From assembly GCA_008933805.1 (NCBI GenBank), contig WBUH01000011.1:1-53116 (forward strand): a stretch of DNA of 53,116 nt, given 5' to 3'. Positions within the stretch are counted from its first letter, which is position 1; every line of letters begins with the position of its first letter. The DNA comes from Bacteroidota bacterium (lineage in GTDB: Bacteria > Bacteroidota > Bacteroidia > UBA8524). Both the position numbers and the translations under genes were made by a program. The notes under the pieces were generated by a model. The model did no database searches. It saw nothing but the letters and a program-made list of their open reading frames with translations, and was not told the origin of the DNA. Below are positions 35,239 through 42,770 of this stretch, piece after piece.

Positions 35239-35473
35239 GGGGGATAAATTCCGTGTTTACTTTTTGGATGGTTACTTGTAAAATGTCGGTTTCGTTCAGG
35301 TCGTTGAGGTTGTAGATTATCACGGCGTATTTTCCGGTATCGGTAAGGGCAACAGGGTACATATACTGGGTTGCAGCATCCTCAACGGTAAGCGGGGTGA
35401 GGCAGCTTTGTGAAAAGGCCGCAGCTTCATTGAGAGAGTCAAAGCGCACTGCTGTATAGTATTTATATTCCAT
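35231..35473 (-). CDS. Small beta-rich late-operon protein
   Basis: 80 residues starting MEYKYYTAVRFDSLNEAAAF. An alternating alpha/beta pattern (QYMYPVALTDTGKYAVIIYNL, DILQVTIQKVNTEF) suggests a small sandwich fold. It overlaps the receptor-binding candidate gene upstream by 11 bp and the 90-residue gene downstream by 8 bp. It may be a chaperone or partner of the 319-residue protein, as small genes right after fibre genes often are; this is inference. Confidence 0.55.
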   Translation of the reverse strand: MEYKYYTAVRFDSLNEAAAFSQSCLTPLTVEDAATQYMYPVALTDTGKYAVIIYNLNDLNETDILQVTIQKVNTEFIPLD

Positions 35474-36422
35474 AGGCTTTACGGGTGTTTTGGGTGATAA
35501 ATGAAATTTCAGCAGGGGTGAGTAACCTGTCCCAAAGAATAGCTTCGGATATTCCGCTGTTAACTATCGCAGTATAAGGACTCCACACCCTCGGCACTGT
35601 GACGGGTTGGGTCAACGGGGCGGGGAACGGCCCTGTTTGGAACGATGCCGCCATCGGGCTTGTTAAGCCGTCCACATAAACTGTCACCCTGTCCGTCCAC
35701 GATGTGTTTACCGTGCCGTCATAGCAAAAAAGTACATGGTGCGGTCGGGTATTGTCAAAAACACTTACCGTTGACATATTAACGGTGGCATTTAAGTCGC
35801 CGCCGACAAACCCTGCTTTGTAACCGTTACCCGAACCTACCACCCTTAGTATCAATCCGCGTATCAGGTCGTTATTGGAGGCGATGTGGTAAAACATCGC
35901 AAAATCAGCCCCTGCGGTGATATTGGTTTTCACCACAAAATGAAAAGAGAACTGTTTGTTCACTCCAAAGAGGTAATTGCCCGTTGAGGCTGGATATACC
36001 CATTGGTAATCCGATAAGGGCTTTCCTGCAAAGGCACTTCGGTTGCCTGTATAACCGAAGCGTAACAAGAATTGGTTAGCAGCGGTATTTTGAGTTAAAT
36101 GGGCAGCTCCGCTTTGGTCGTACCACCGCACCCCCGCACCGTCCGCTCCCGAAAGCCACCCTTGCAACCCGCTCCCGTCCGATACCGCCGCCTGCGGGGT
36201 GATAAAGCCTCCGTAGGGGGTGGTAATTTCGGTTTCTGAATTGTCGGATGCTCTTCGGATACGGGCGTAATTGCCTGCATAGCCTTGTGAGAGCTTGCGT
36301 ACCGATACCGCCATTTTTGCACCCTGTGCCCTGTCAAGGATATATCCTTCCCCCGAACCTATGGCAGCACCATAGGTGTTATAAGCGGTCGTATTGGGGG
36401 TATTTCCGAAGGGGGTTTGCAT
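35463..36422 (-). CDS. Concanavalin-like putative receptor-binding protein
   Basis: 319 residues. The N-terminal part (AVSVRKLSQGYAGNYARIRRASDNSETEI, then AGVRWYDQSGAAHLTQ) matches the arabinofuranosidase-B-type/LamG-like module widespread in virion and surface proteins of Bacteroidota phages. The C-terminal part (FSFHFVVKTNITAGADF, HHVLFCYDGTV, SEAILWDRLLTPAEISFITQNTRKAYGI) is a typical LamG/concanavalin-like lectin domain. A role in glycan or host-receptor binding is likely. No signal peptide is visible, as expected for a virion protein. It follows a GT/AC-rich hairpin spacer. Confidence 0.75.
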   Translation of the reverse strand: MQTPFGNTPNTTAYNTYGAAIGSGEGYILDRAQGAKMAVSVRKLSQGYAGNYARIRRASDNSETEITTPYGGFITPQAAVSDGSGLQGWLSGADGAGVRWYDQSGAAHLTQNTAANQFLLRFGYTGNRSAFAGKPLSDYQWVYPASTGNYLFGVNKQFSFHFVVKTNITAGADFAMFYHIASNNDLIRGLILRVVGSGNGYKAGFVGGDLNATVNMSTVSVFDNTRPHHVLFCYDGTVNTSWTDRVTVYVDGLTSPMAASFQTGPFPAPLTQPVTVPRVWSPYTAIVNSGISEAILWDRLLTPAEISFITQNTRKAYGI

Positions 36423-36540
36423 CTTTTGGTGGTTAGTGGTTGGTTGGTTGTTGCTGGTTGTTAGTGGTTAGTTATTGGTGATTAGTGTTTAGGATAATGG
36501 GGCAACGGACTACTGACCACTGACCTCTGACTACCGACTA
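36423..36540. repeat. Low-complexity inverted spacer in the late operon
   Basis: A GGTTAGTGGTT-type half is followed by an ACTGACCACTGACC-type half, forming an imperfect long inverted repeat. No ORF. Confidence 0.65.
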
Positions 36541-36801
36541 TCAACAAGGGTCTGTTATCCGAAACGCCCTCACTGTAATGTTTTTAGAACCTGCTGCGGT
36601 TGACCAAATAAGGCGCACCATGCCTGTGTAATAGTGGTTTTCAAAGTAGGGGAATACCCTCTCTTGTCCGGGAGTGAGTAAGGTGTTATCGTTTAAGGTT
36701 ACGTTGACCGTTCCTGTGTTTTCGACACTGTATCCCGAATACCCTTCGTGCGGAAAGCTGTCGTTATCGCCCGTGTATTTGTAGTCTTCCCAATTTACCA
36801 T
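36541..36801 (-). CDS. Small beta-rich late-operon protein
   Basis: 86 residues with strand-rich sequence (SGYSVENTGTVNVTLNDNTLLTPGQERVFPYFENHYYTGMVRLIW, NITVRAFRI) that reads like a single small jelly-roll or Ig-like sandwich. It starts 5 bp after the 122-residue gene. Together with that gene and the candidate capsid gene it forms a run of beta-rich products, as expected for capsid, penton or spike proteins. There is no recognisable family. Confidence 0.55.
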   Translation of the reverse strand: MVNWEDYKYTGDNDSFPHEGYSGYSVENTGTVNVTLNDNTLLTPGQERVFPYFENHYYTGMVRLIWSTAAGSKNITVRAFRITDPC

Positions 36802-36806
36802 AGCCC

Positions 36807-37175
36807 TTAACTGCGTTGGTCAAATACCATATCCAAATTCAGTGCGCCGACAAGGTTCTCTACGATGGTTACCGATACGGTGTATTGGTAGCCTTGAGCG
36901 ATAATGCCACCGTCTCCTAAGTAGAGCATCCGTTCATTAATGGGGATGGCTGTGTCCACTACCCAAAAGGCACGGTTGCACACGTCAATTACCACGTCAC
37001 CGCCGTTGGTCGGTTTTAACCCGATGCGGTATATATCGGCAGCATTGCGCTTGTTTTCAGCAATTGCCACCGAAGTAATCAACTGCATATCCTTGTCGGC
37101 GGTGAACGTGTAGGAGTATGTACCTGCCGCCGTTGCGGCAGCCAAACTGATATTTAAAGTCTTTAATCGTCTCAT
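36807..37175 (-). CDS. Beta-rich late-operon protein, candidate minor capsid or penton
   Basis: 122 residues, almost entirely alternating beta (LKTLNISLAAATAAGTYSYTFTADKDMQLITSVAIAE, VVIDVCNRAFWVVDT, YQYTVSVTIVENLVGALNLDMVFDQ). Its size and pattern fit a single jelly roll. It lies directly after the candidate major capsid gene, separated by a strong stem-loop. Structure prediction would decide. Confidence 0.55.
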   Translation of the reverse strand: MRRLKTLNISLAAATAAGTYSYTFTADKDMQLITSVAIAENKRNAADIYRIGLKPTNGGDVVIDVCNRAFWVVDTAIPINERMLYLGDGGIIAQGYQYTVSVTIVENLVGALNLDMVFDQRS

Positions 37176-37191
37176 TGGGTGGTTAATGAAA

Positions 37192-37213
37192 GGGGGCGGC
37201 TTGCACCGCCCCC
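37192..37213 (-). promoter_or_regulatory. Strong stem-loop after the candidate capsid gene
   Basis: GGGGGCGG/CCGCCCCC forms a perfect 8-bp all-GC stem with a 6-nt loop, followed on the minus strand by TTTCATT. It could be a partial terminator or 3' mRNA stabiliser that raises expression of the gene at 37231–37908 over downstream genes. Confidence 0.6.
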
Positions 37214-37230
37214 CTTGGGGTTATGGCAGG

Positions 37231-37908
37231 TTATACAGCAGAGGTTTTGCGTAATTGGGCGGCAGTTCCGATGATTTTTAACTCAATACATGAATCAGCA
37301 ACCAACGATGCTCCCGTAAGAGGAGGAATGATAACTCCTGAAAGGGTCTCATCCGGCATCAATAACTTCGGGTTGTCCAACGTCAGCGCATCTAACAAAT
37401 GGCCGCCTTCTGTAATTTGGTTGGTATCGGCAAAAAAGGTCTCTACCTGTTCGTTTAACAGTCTGCGCGAGCCTTGCCACAATTCAAAACGGCTGTTTTG
37501 CAACAGGTAAGGCACTAACAGGGCTTGCTCTGCCGCTGCGGCGGTAACATTAAAGGCGTACTTGCGGCTTTTATACACCCCTGTTTCGGGTAAACCTGCG
37601 GTTTCGGCATACGCCAAACGAACCGCTCCGATGGCAAAAGGCATCTTGCCCGGCAAAATACCTTGGTGCAAATCGGTGCGGCCTTCGGTTTTGGCAAGCG
37701 TGGTATCGATAATATTTACCGTTGCATTGGCAGAGGCAGCCATTACTCCTAATTTGTAGCGCACTTTAAAACTCATATCGATAAACTCGATATTGCCCGC
37801 CTCAAATTGGCGTTTTACATCTTCGCCAGCCTTGCCTTTAATTATCTGGTCAAGCAGGAATTGTGAAATCCCTGCGGAAAAATTGGGGTTGCGTCGTATT
37901 ACACTCAT
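37231..37908 (-). CDS. Candidate major capsid protein
   Basis: 225 residues starting MSVIRRNPNFSAGISQFLL. The sequence is dominated by long alternating beta stretches (NIEFIDMSFKVRYKLGVM, KMPFAIGAVRLAYAET, RKYAFNVTAAAAEQALLVPYLL, SRFELWQGSRRLL, ETLSGVIIPP, CIELKIIGTAAQL), without HK97-type features. Its size is close to small double-jelly-roll capsid proteins such as PM2 P2 (about 270 aa). ATG 37908 is chosen because a longer frame to 37971 would translate a low-complexity spacer. It is followed by an isolated GC stem-loop and by small beta-rich genes. The capsid assignment rests on position, size and beta pattern only. Confidence 0.5.
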   Translation of the reverse strand: MSVIRRNPNFSAGISQFLLDQIIKGKAGEDVKRQFEAGNIEFIDMSFKVRYKLGVMAASANATVNIIDTTLAKTEGRTDLHQGILPGKMPFAIGAVRLAYAETAGLPETGVYKSRKYAFNVTAAAAEQALLVPYLLQNSRFELWQGSRRLLNEQVETFFADTNQITEGGHLLDALTLDNPKLLMPDETLSGVIIPPLTGASLVADSCIELKIIGTAAQLRKTSAV

Positions 37909-37986
37909 TGGTTGTTGTTGGTTGTTAGTAGTTAGGGGTTGGGGATTGGTCAACGGTATTGCCGTGGACAATGGACTATTGACTGA
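37909..37986. repeat. Low-complexity inverted spacer in the late operon
   Basis: GGTTGTTGTTGG to TTGGGGATTGG, then ACAATGGACTATTGACT. It is a shorter relative of the spacers at 33975–34147 and 36423–36540. Confidence 0.55.
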
Positions 37987-38547
37987 TTAGCGTACTTCTG
38001 ACATTACGTCAATGGCCTCCACGTAGCCGTTAATGGGTTTTGCGGTTAGTACGTTGTTGGAGGGTTCGGGTTCGTAGTAGTTGGTGGTGTAATAATTACC
38101 CAAACCCATCATTGAAGCCATCGGGTCGTTGTTGTAACTGGGCACTTCGCCCATACCGTTAATGGTAGGCATAGTGGCTTTGAATTTCTCCAAAAGTTCG
38201 GGGGAGATAAAGCCACGCAAACGGCCTAAACCGCTCATAATGGAAAGTTTTTCTACACCGTATTGCATAGATTTAAGGCCGCCCACTACTGCCGCACCTA
38301 CGGAAGTACCTTGTAAAAAACTACCTAATTTATCGGTTGATTTGGGCGGGTTAACGAAGTAATAAACAATCCCTGCCACTCCGCCTGCCAAAATTGCTAA
38401 GGGAACGGCCAAGCCTTTTTGGGCGTTCATTCTTTTATCTATCTGGTTGGCAATTACAAGGCCGCTTGTGCCGCCCAAAATCTGTAAGCCGACCTGTTTT
38501 AACACCGTTGGATTGGTGTAGGCTTTTAGTGAAGTTGATGTACTCAT
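37987..38547 (-). CDS. Membrane protein of the late operon
   Basis: 186 residues. Two hydrophobic stretches lie at about 17–33 (VGLQILGGTSGLVIANQI) and 47–66 (LAVPLAILAGGVAGIVYYFV), and a third weaker Gly/Ala-rich stretch at about 80–95 (GTSVGAAVVGGL). The C-terminal half is soluble and contains INGMGEVPSY and a YYTTNYYEPEPSNN tract. It lies between the candidate capsid and protease genes. Its Gly-rich membrane segments suit a virion-membrane protein; no family is known. Confidence 0.6.
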   Translation of the reverse strand: MSTSTSLKAYTNPTVLKQVGLQILGGTSGLVIANQIDKRMNAQKGLAVPLAILAGGVAGIVYYFVNPPKSTDKLGSFLQGTSVGAAVVGGLKSMQYGVEKLSIMSGLGRLRGFISPELLEKFKATMPTINGMGEVPSYNNDPMASMMGLGNYYTTNYYEPEPSNNVLTAKPINGYVEAIDVMSEVR

Positions 38548-38562
38548 TATGGTTGTGTTGGA

Positions 38563-40362
38563 TTAGAAAGTGATGGAGGAAGTTTTGCCTGATTTGTTGC
38601 GTTTTTTGGAGTGGCTTTTTTTGGTTTTGCCCTGCAAACCGTTCAGCCCGCCTTTCTTTTTCTTGGTGGCTGCATACAGCAGCACCAATCCTGTGGCAAC
38701 CCCCGCACCGATTAAAAGGGTTTTATTATTGCCGCTGCCGCTATTAGCGGCAGGTTGGTTTTGGTAGTTCGGGTTAACCCCCGTAGGGGCATCGTAACTG
38801 GTTTGTTGGGAATAATTGGGGTTTACGCCCGTTGGGGCAGGGTAAGAAGGGACAGTAGCAGGTAAGGAAACAGGATAAGGCAAAGGAAGGTTGGTTTGCG
38901 GGGTTATTAATGCCGCTGGGCTGTCTCCTTTATTTACGAATGTTTGGACAATATCCTTTCCCTGATTAACTACCTGTACCCCTTTGCTGATTGCGTCCAA
39001 AATCGGTTTAACTATGGCAAGCACAGCCCCCGCAGAAGCGGTTAACGACGCGACGGTGACAGGTTCGCCTGCTAATCCGCGTAACCCGAAAAGAAAAGGC
39101 TTGTTTGCCCCTGTATTAATGGCACTGGTGAAGTTGGAAAAGTTACCTCCTAAGTCGCCTTCCCATACCCGTTTCATACGGTCGGCAATAGCGGGGTCGG
39201 ACAATCCTTTTTTGAAATCAGAAGCCAATCCCCGAACGTTCAGCTCCACCAATGCCAAAAAGGCTTTACGGGGGATGAATAACACCCCTTCGCGCCCATA
39301 GTCAATGGCTTTGTCAATTAATTGTTTGGCTTGGTCAATGGTTTGGTTGACTAATTTTTTAGGGTCGGTAACGGCCGTTTGAACCACTGTTTTTACTTCA
39401 CTCACCACTTTTTTAGCGGCATTGGATACGTTTTGAAAAAAACCGTTCATCGGTACCCCGTTCATCCCCGTGTACAGGGTGTGGTCAAGCTGTGCAAGCC
39501 TGTTTAGCACATCCTGCCTTCGTGGGGTGTACCACGCATCCAAGGCTTGGGTAATTAAGGGAATAGCGGCAGAGGGATTAATGCCCGCCTTATAGTAAGA
39601 TTGCGGATTGTTTTGCATGGCCGCCCTTGTGGCAGACAGCTTTTGGTACAGGTCGTCAAGTCCCGTTAGGGGAATGCCCTGTAAAGAGGTGGTGAAATTG
39701 GTCATTGGATAATCGTGATAAGCGGTGATATGTTGGGGTTCTTCATCAAAGGTGTCCAGCACGGGGTCAACCACCGTATAGCGGTATTTGTCGCGGAAAG
39801 GCTCAAGGCTGCCTTTTTGATGGGGAACTATGACGTAGATGTGATGGTAGGCGGTGGCTTTGCCAACGGCTATAATGCGCAGGTGGTGAGGAATGGATAG
39901 GTTGGTAAGTACCGTGGAAATAAAGTAGGAAAAGCAGTCGCAATCCACCCCGTTACGGGCTTCTTTTACCACCCTTGCAGGACGGCGCAATTCCTCACGG
40001 CCTGCCCTGTCTTGTTTGTATTGCACGTGGTCTATCAGCCATTGGTACAACCGCCTGCATATCTCTTTTACTCCCTGTGCCGTTTGGGGGGCCAACCCCT
40101 TTGAAACGATTTCTTTTGCGAATTTTTGAGTGTCGGTTTTGTACTTGCGGACTTTTTGGTCTATCAGCTCCAGTACTTTACCAGTTCGGATGTATTCGCC
40201 TTTATTGTAGGGTTCGTCGTCCCCCAACGGAGTAGGGAAATACCCCAAATACGGGGTAATGTCTTTTAAAGTTCGGTGGGTAGCTGCGGTAAGCCCCAAA
40301 CCGTTTAAAAAATAAACAGGGACTTGGGTCTCATAGCGGGGGTCAAGGTTTGGGCCTATCAT
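38563..40362 (-). CDS. Transglutaminase-fold cysteine protease candidate with C-terminal TM segment
   Basis: 599 residues. Residues ~95–205 carry a transglutaminase-like triad: Cys in NGVDCDCFSYF (141/143), His in TAYHHIYVIV (173/174) and Asp in YTVVDPVLD (199). Residues 254–265 hold QSYYKAGINPSA, shared with the lysine-rich protein. A helical region (about 310–475) is followed by a Pro-rich linker with the repeat APTGVNPNY twice (509–517, 525–533). A TM helix (about 549–566) and a Lys-rich tail come last. Such a multi-domain, membrane-anchored protein with a papain-like core could be a maturation or entry protease. It overlaps the 193-residue gene by 4 bp. Confidence 0.68.
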   Translation of the reverse strand: MIGPNLDPRYETQVPVYFLNGLGLTAATHRTLKDITPYLGYFPTPLGDDEPYNKGEYIRTGKVLELIDQKVRKYKTDTQKFAKEIVSKGLAPQTAQGVKEICRRLYQWLIDHVQYKQDRAGREELRRPARVVKEARNGVDCDCFSYFISTVLTNLSIPHHLRIIAVGKATAYHHIYVIVPHQKGSLEPFRDKYRYTVVDPVLDTFDEEPQHITAYHDYPMTNFTTSLQGIPLTGLDDLYQKLSATRAAMQNNPQSYYKAGINPSAAIPLITQALDAWYTPRRQDVLNRLAQLDHTLYTGMNGVPMNGFFQNVSNAAKKVVSEVKTVVQTAVTDPKKLVNQTIDQAKQLIDKAIDYGREGVLFIPRKAFLALVELNVRGLASDFKKGLSDPAIADRMKRVWEGDLGGNFSNFTSAINTGANKPFLFGLRGLAGEPVTVASLTASAGAVLAIVKPILDAISKGVQVVNQGKDIVQTFVNKGDSPAALITPQTNLPLPYPVSLPATVPSYPAPTGVNPNYSQQTSYDAPTGVNPNYQNQPAANSGSGNNKTLLIGAGVATGLVLLYAATKKKKGGLNGLQGKTKKSHSKKRNKSGKTSSITF

Positions 40363-40940
40363 AAAACGTCCCCCATTTTATTAGTGATTGTAATGCCTGC
40401 GGATTGCAGCGGTTGTAGCCTGTTTACCGAAGGGTTGCCTAAGCCTATAAGTTTTAACAGGCTTTTGATGGCCGTAAAGGCCACAGGGGGAATAAAGTCA
40501 TTAATGGTAATGTGGTAGGGAATACTCAAAGGGATAATACCGAAATTGAATTTTAGCAGCACCTTTATCGGGGTAGTAGGCTGTACGGCCGCTAATGCCA
40601 TTGCGTCTAATTCCAAGTCAAACCGCAAATCGTTCCGCTTGTCTTTAAGTAATTGGGCGGTCTCTACCAAGCGGGGACTAATGCCGAGCGGCACAAAATT
40701 CCCTTTATTGTCTTTGTAGGATACCTCTATGCGAAGGCGTTTTAGGTTCAGCAGTTGACCTGAATAGTTATAAATAATTGCAGGAATGGTAACCCCGATA
40801 AACCGTGTGCGCAAGATGCCGTAAACGTGGGGAATACCAAAGGTGGTGTTTAAGTTGTTGTACACCCTTGACAGGCGCAGGGCGGTATAGCCGATAGCTG
40901 ATACCGCTCCGACTGCGGCTAATTTCATAAGTCCTGTCAT
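40359..40940 (-). CDS. First late-operon gene: membrane-anchored LEA14-like protein
   Basis: 193 residues. The N-terminal hydrophobic helix (MTGLMKLAAVGAVSAIGYTAL) is followed by a beta-sandwich-like domain (VTIPAIIYNYSGQLLNLKRLRIEVSYKDNKGNFVPLG, IKVLLKFNFGIIPLSIPYHITIN) with the strand pattern of LEA14/WHy-type proteins. It ends ALLKLIGLGNPSVNRLQ-like, with Leu/Gly-rich sequence. It is the promoter-proximal gene of the minus-strand array; the divergent intergenic region (40941–41064) must carry the late promoter. The function is unknown. Confidence 0.6.
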   Translation of the reverse strand: MTGLMKLAAVGAVSAIGYTALRLSRVYNNLNTTFGIPHVYGILRTRFIGVTIPAIIYNYSGQLLNLKRLRIEVSYKDNKGNFVPLGISPRLVETAQLLKDKRNDLRFDLELDAMALAAVQPTTPIKVLLKFNFGIIPLSIPYHITINDFIPPVAFTAIKSLLKLIGLGNPSVNRLQPLQSAGITITNKMGDVL

Positions 40941-41026
40941 CTTTACTCGTAATGGTAGAGCAAAGGTGCAGGAGGCGGAAATTATGGGTTACAAGTAATC
41001 CTTGAATTTTAATTAATATTCAAATA

Positions 41027-41057
41027 ATTGAAGTTAAATTAAAATTTTTTATATTTG
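41027..41057 (+). promoter_or_regulatory. Canonical Bacteroidetes promoter of the plus-strand cassette
   Basis: ATTG (41027–41030), exactly 19 bp, then TATATTTG (41050–41057), matching TTTG-N19-TAnnTTTG with one mismatch. The start codon is only 7 bp further on, so the leader is near zero. It is the best promoter match in the window. Confidence 0.75.
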
Positions 41058-41064
41058 ATAACCT

Positions 41065-41862
41065 ATGAAGCTAATTGTACTATCATTCTTTTTAGCCATT
41101 TGCATTTATTCAAAGTCGCAACCGGATTCCTCAGAGGTTTGGGATGCTCCTGTGTACGATTCTAAACGTGGGTCGGAACCGTTTGAACAATTGAAGGGAG
41201 AGTCCAGCGGGATTAAGCAAAAAGTTATGAGTTTTAAAGAATTGAGCAACCAATATGAAAATTCCGATAAAAGTATCACCACCTCCATTGCATACTTTAA
41301 ATTTATCTCAATATGTTCCCCATTATTAAGTCAGATTACAACAGATTACTTATACCTGACCAGCTTGGAAACAGACTCCATTAGCCACAAGAACTATGAG
41401 TTTCATTATTCAGTCGTTTTAAATGCAATCAGCAAGGTAATAGCAAGTGAAACTGACACGTCAATTGTTAATTCATCATTCCGGATTATTCAATTTGAAA
41501 AAGAGAACTTTAATAAATTCAAAGAGCTTGTGGAAACCCCATTTGAATTTATTGTTAGAAATAAACAAAATATATTATTGGACAATTTGACTATAAAGTT
41601 CTTCGATTATTGTAGCGGAATTTGTTTATGTGTAAGGACTTTAGATGACACATTCAGGGGTGTTGCAAACTTCTCAAAGGGGAAATACAACATTACCTTA
41701 AGAGGGGGGGTGTACTGCATTCAAATGTTAAGGGAAACTACGGAAATCTATCATAATTTTTACAGACACGAGATTAAAAAGAAACAAAATACTGGACAAA
41801 CTGAGCGAGTTAGCAGCGGTCAGGGAACTAATATCTATGAATACAATTTAGTGAGTGAATGA
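41065..41862 (+). CDS. Exported protein of the accessory two-gene cassette
   Basis: 265 residues with signal peptide MKLIVLSFFLAICIYSKSQ. The mature part is mostly helical (about 50–170) and then beta-rich (FRGVANFSKGKYNITLRGGVYCIQM). No family is recognised. It is on the opposite strand from all surrounding element genes, has its own canonical promoter, is AT-richer than its neighbours, and is followed at once by a membrane protein gene. Such isolated reverse-strand cassettes in prophages often alter the host surface, exclude competing phages or give immunity; here that is a hypothesis only. Confidence 0.65.
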   Translation: MKLIVLSFFLAICIYSKSQPDSSEVWDAPVYDSKRGSEPFEQLKGESSGIKQKVMSFKELSNQYENSDKSITTSIAYFKFISICSPLLSQITTDYLYLTSLETDSISHKNYEFHYSVVLNAISKVIASETDTSIVNSSFRIIQFEKENFNKFKELVETPFEFIVRNKQNILLDNLTIKFFDYCSGICLCVRTLDDTFRGVANFSKGKYNITLRGGVYCIQMLRETTEIYHNFYRHEIKKKQNTGQTERVSSGQGTNIYEYNLVSE

Positions 41863-41881
41863 TTTGTCAAACCATTTTAGT

Positions 41882-42463
41882 ATGCCATCAATTTCAACGT
41901 CATTAAGAGAAAACTGGACAACCCTTGCCCAATGGGGTGTTTTTTTTGTATCCATTTTTTCTGGGTTTTTAATTGACCTCCCTATTGAGACGAATGAAAA
42001 TAACCATTATTCTAACTATGCTAAATTTCTGTCTATCGGCGTAACTGCTATGCTCTTTATCCCAATCGGTTTGTTCCGACTAAAGAAACATGGGAAATTT
42101 TGGCTTATCCTTGCGGCTATTTGTTTTTTTATCGGCCCATATTTTGTTTATCATTACCACAATTCAATGGATAAATATGTCGTGGTAAAAGATGGGGAGC
42201 AAATGATAATTGGGAAAAAAGAGGAGATTTTCCCGTCTGTTATTTTAGTTTTGGAAGAACGGTATGGTAAACCGATAAGTGAATTGAACATTAAAGATGT
42301 AATTGAGTCCACAGGAAGGCCAAATACATATTATTGGCCTGAAGAGGTTTTAAGAAAATCTAAAAATATTATTTTATTGAATTATTTCTCAGCGTTTTTG
42401 TGTTATACAATATTTGTCTTGTGTGTTTTGCAGAGTTTAAAGTGTTATCGGATAACCGTTTAA
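41882..42463 (+). CDS. Four-TM membrane protein of the accessory cassette
   Basis: 193 residues from ATG 41882. An in-frame GTG at 41855 overlapping the previous stop would add 9 residues. Four hydrophobic segments are visible: WGVFFVSIFSGFLIDL, SIGVTAMLFIPIGLF, FWLILAAICFFIGPYFVY and IILLNYFSAFLCYTIFVLCVL, with a soluble loop of about 80 residues between the third and fourth. No family is recognised. It forms an operon with the exported protein before it and is convergent with the small HTH gene after it. A membrane partner for the exported protein is the simplest idea. Confidence 0.65.
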   Translation: MPSISTSLRENWTTLAQWGVFFVSIFSGFLIDLPIETNENNHYSNYAKFLSIGVTAMLFIPIGLFRLKKHGKFWLILAAICFFIGPYFVYHYHNSMDKYVVVKDGEQMIIGKKEEIFPSVILVLEERYGKPISELNIKDVIESTGRPNTYYWPEEVLRKSKNIILLNYFSAFLCYTIFVLCVLQSLKCYRITV

Positions 42464-42464
42464 T

Positions 42465-42671
42465 TTACTGTTGGTCGTAATCGCAATTCGGCACCCCAAG
42501 GTGGTTATATATTATTTCAACCTCTTTGGGCGTATAATCCCTTGTCGTTCTGCCCTCCACTTTTAGCCCATTAATTAAAAGTAGCCACTTCCGCATTGTA
42601 TGCAATGAAACCCCATACTCAGCGGCCAGTGTGCTTAAATTCTTACTAACCAGTTTTACTTTATTTTCCAT
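42465..42671 (-). CDS. Small helix-turn-helix protein
   Basis: 68 residues. LSTLAAEYGVSLHTMRKWLLLINGLK is a clear HTH with the Ala/Gly turn pattern, followed by RTTRDYTPKEVEIIYNHLG, as in small excisionase or transposon-type regulators. It is the last gene of the early minus-strand group and ends 1 bp from the end of the convergent plus-strand cassette. It could be a directionality factor or repressor and is one of two candidates for binding the element-wide palindrome. Confidence 0.65.
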   Translation of the reverse strand: MENKVKLVSKNLSTLAAEYGVSLHTMRKWLLLINGLKVEGRTTRDYTPKEVEIIYNHLGVPNCDYDQQ

Positions 42672-42770
42672 TTTGATACGACGTTTTAGTATGTTTGTTT
42701 TACAGTAAGTAAATAGATTATTAATCTAACTATGGACACCAACAAGGCGGGCAACACCCGCCTTTGTTGT

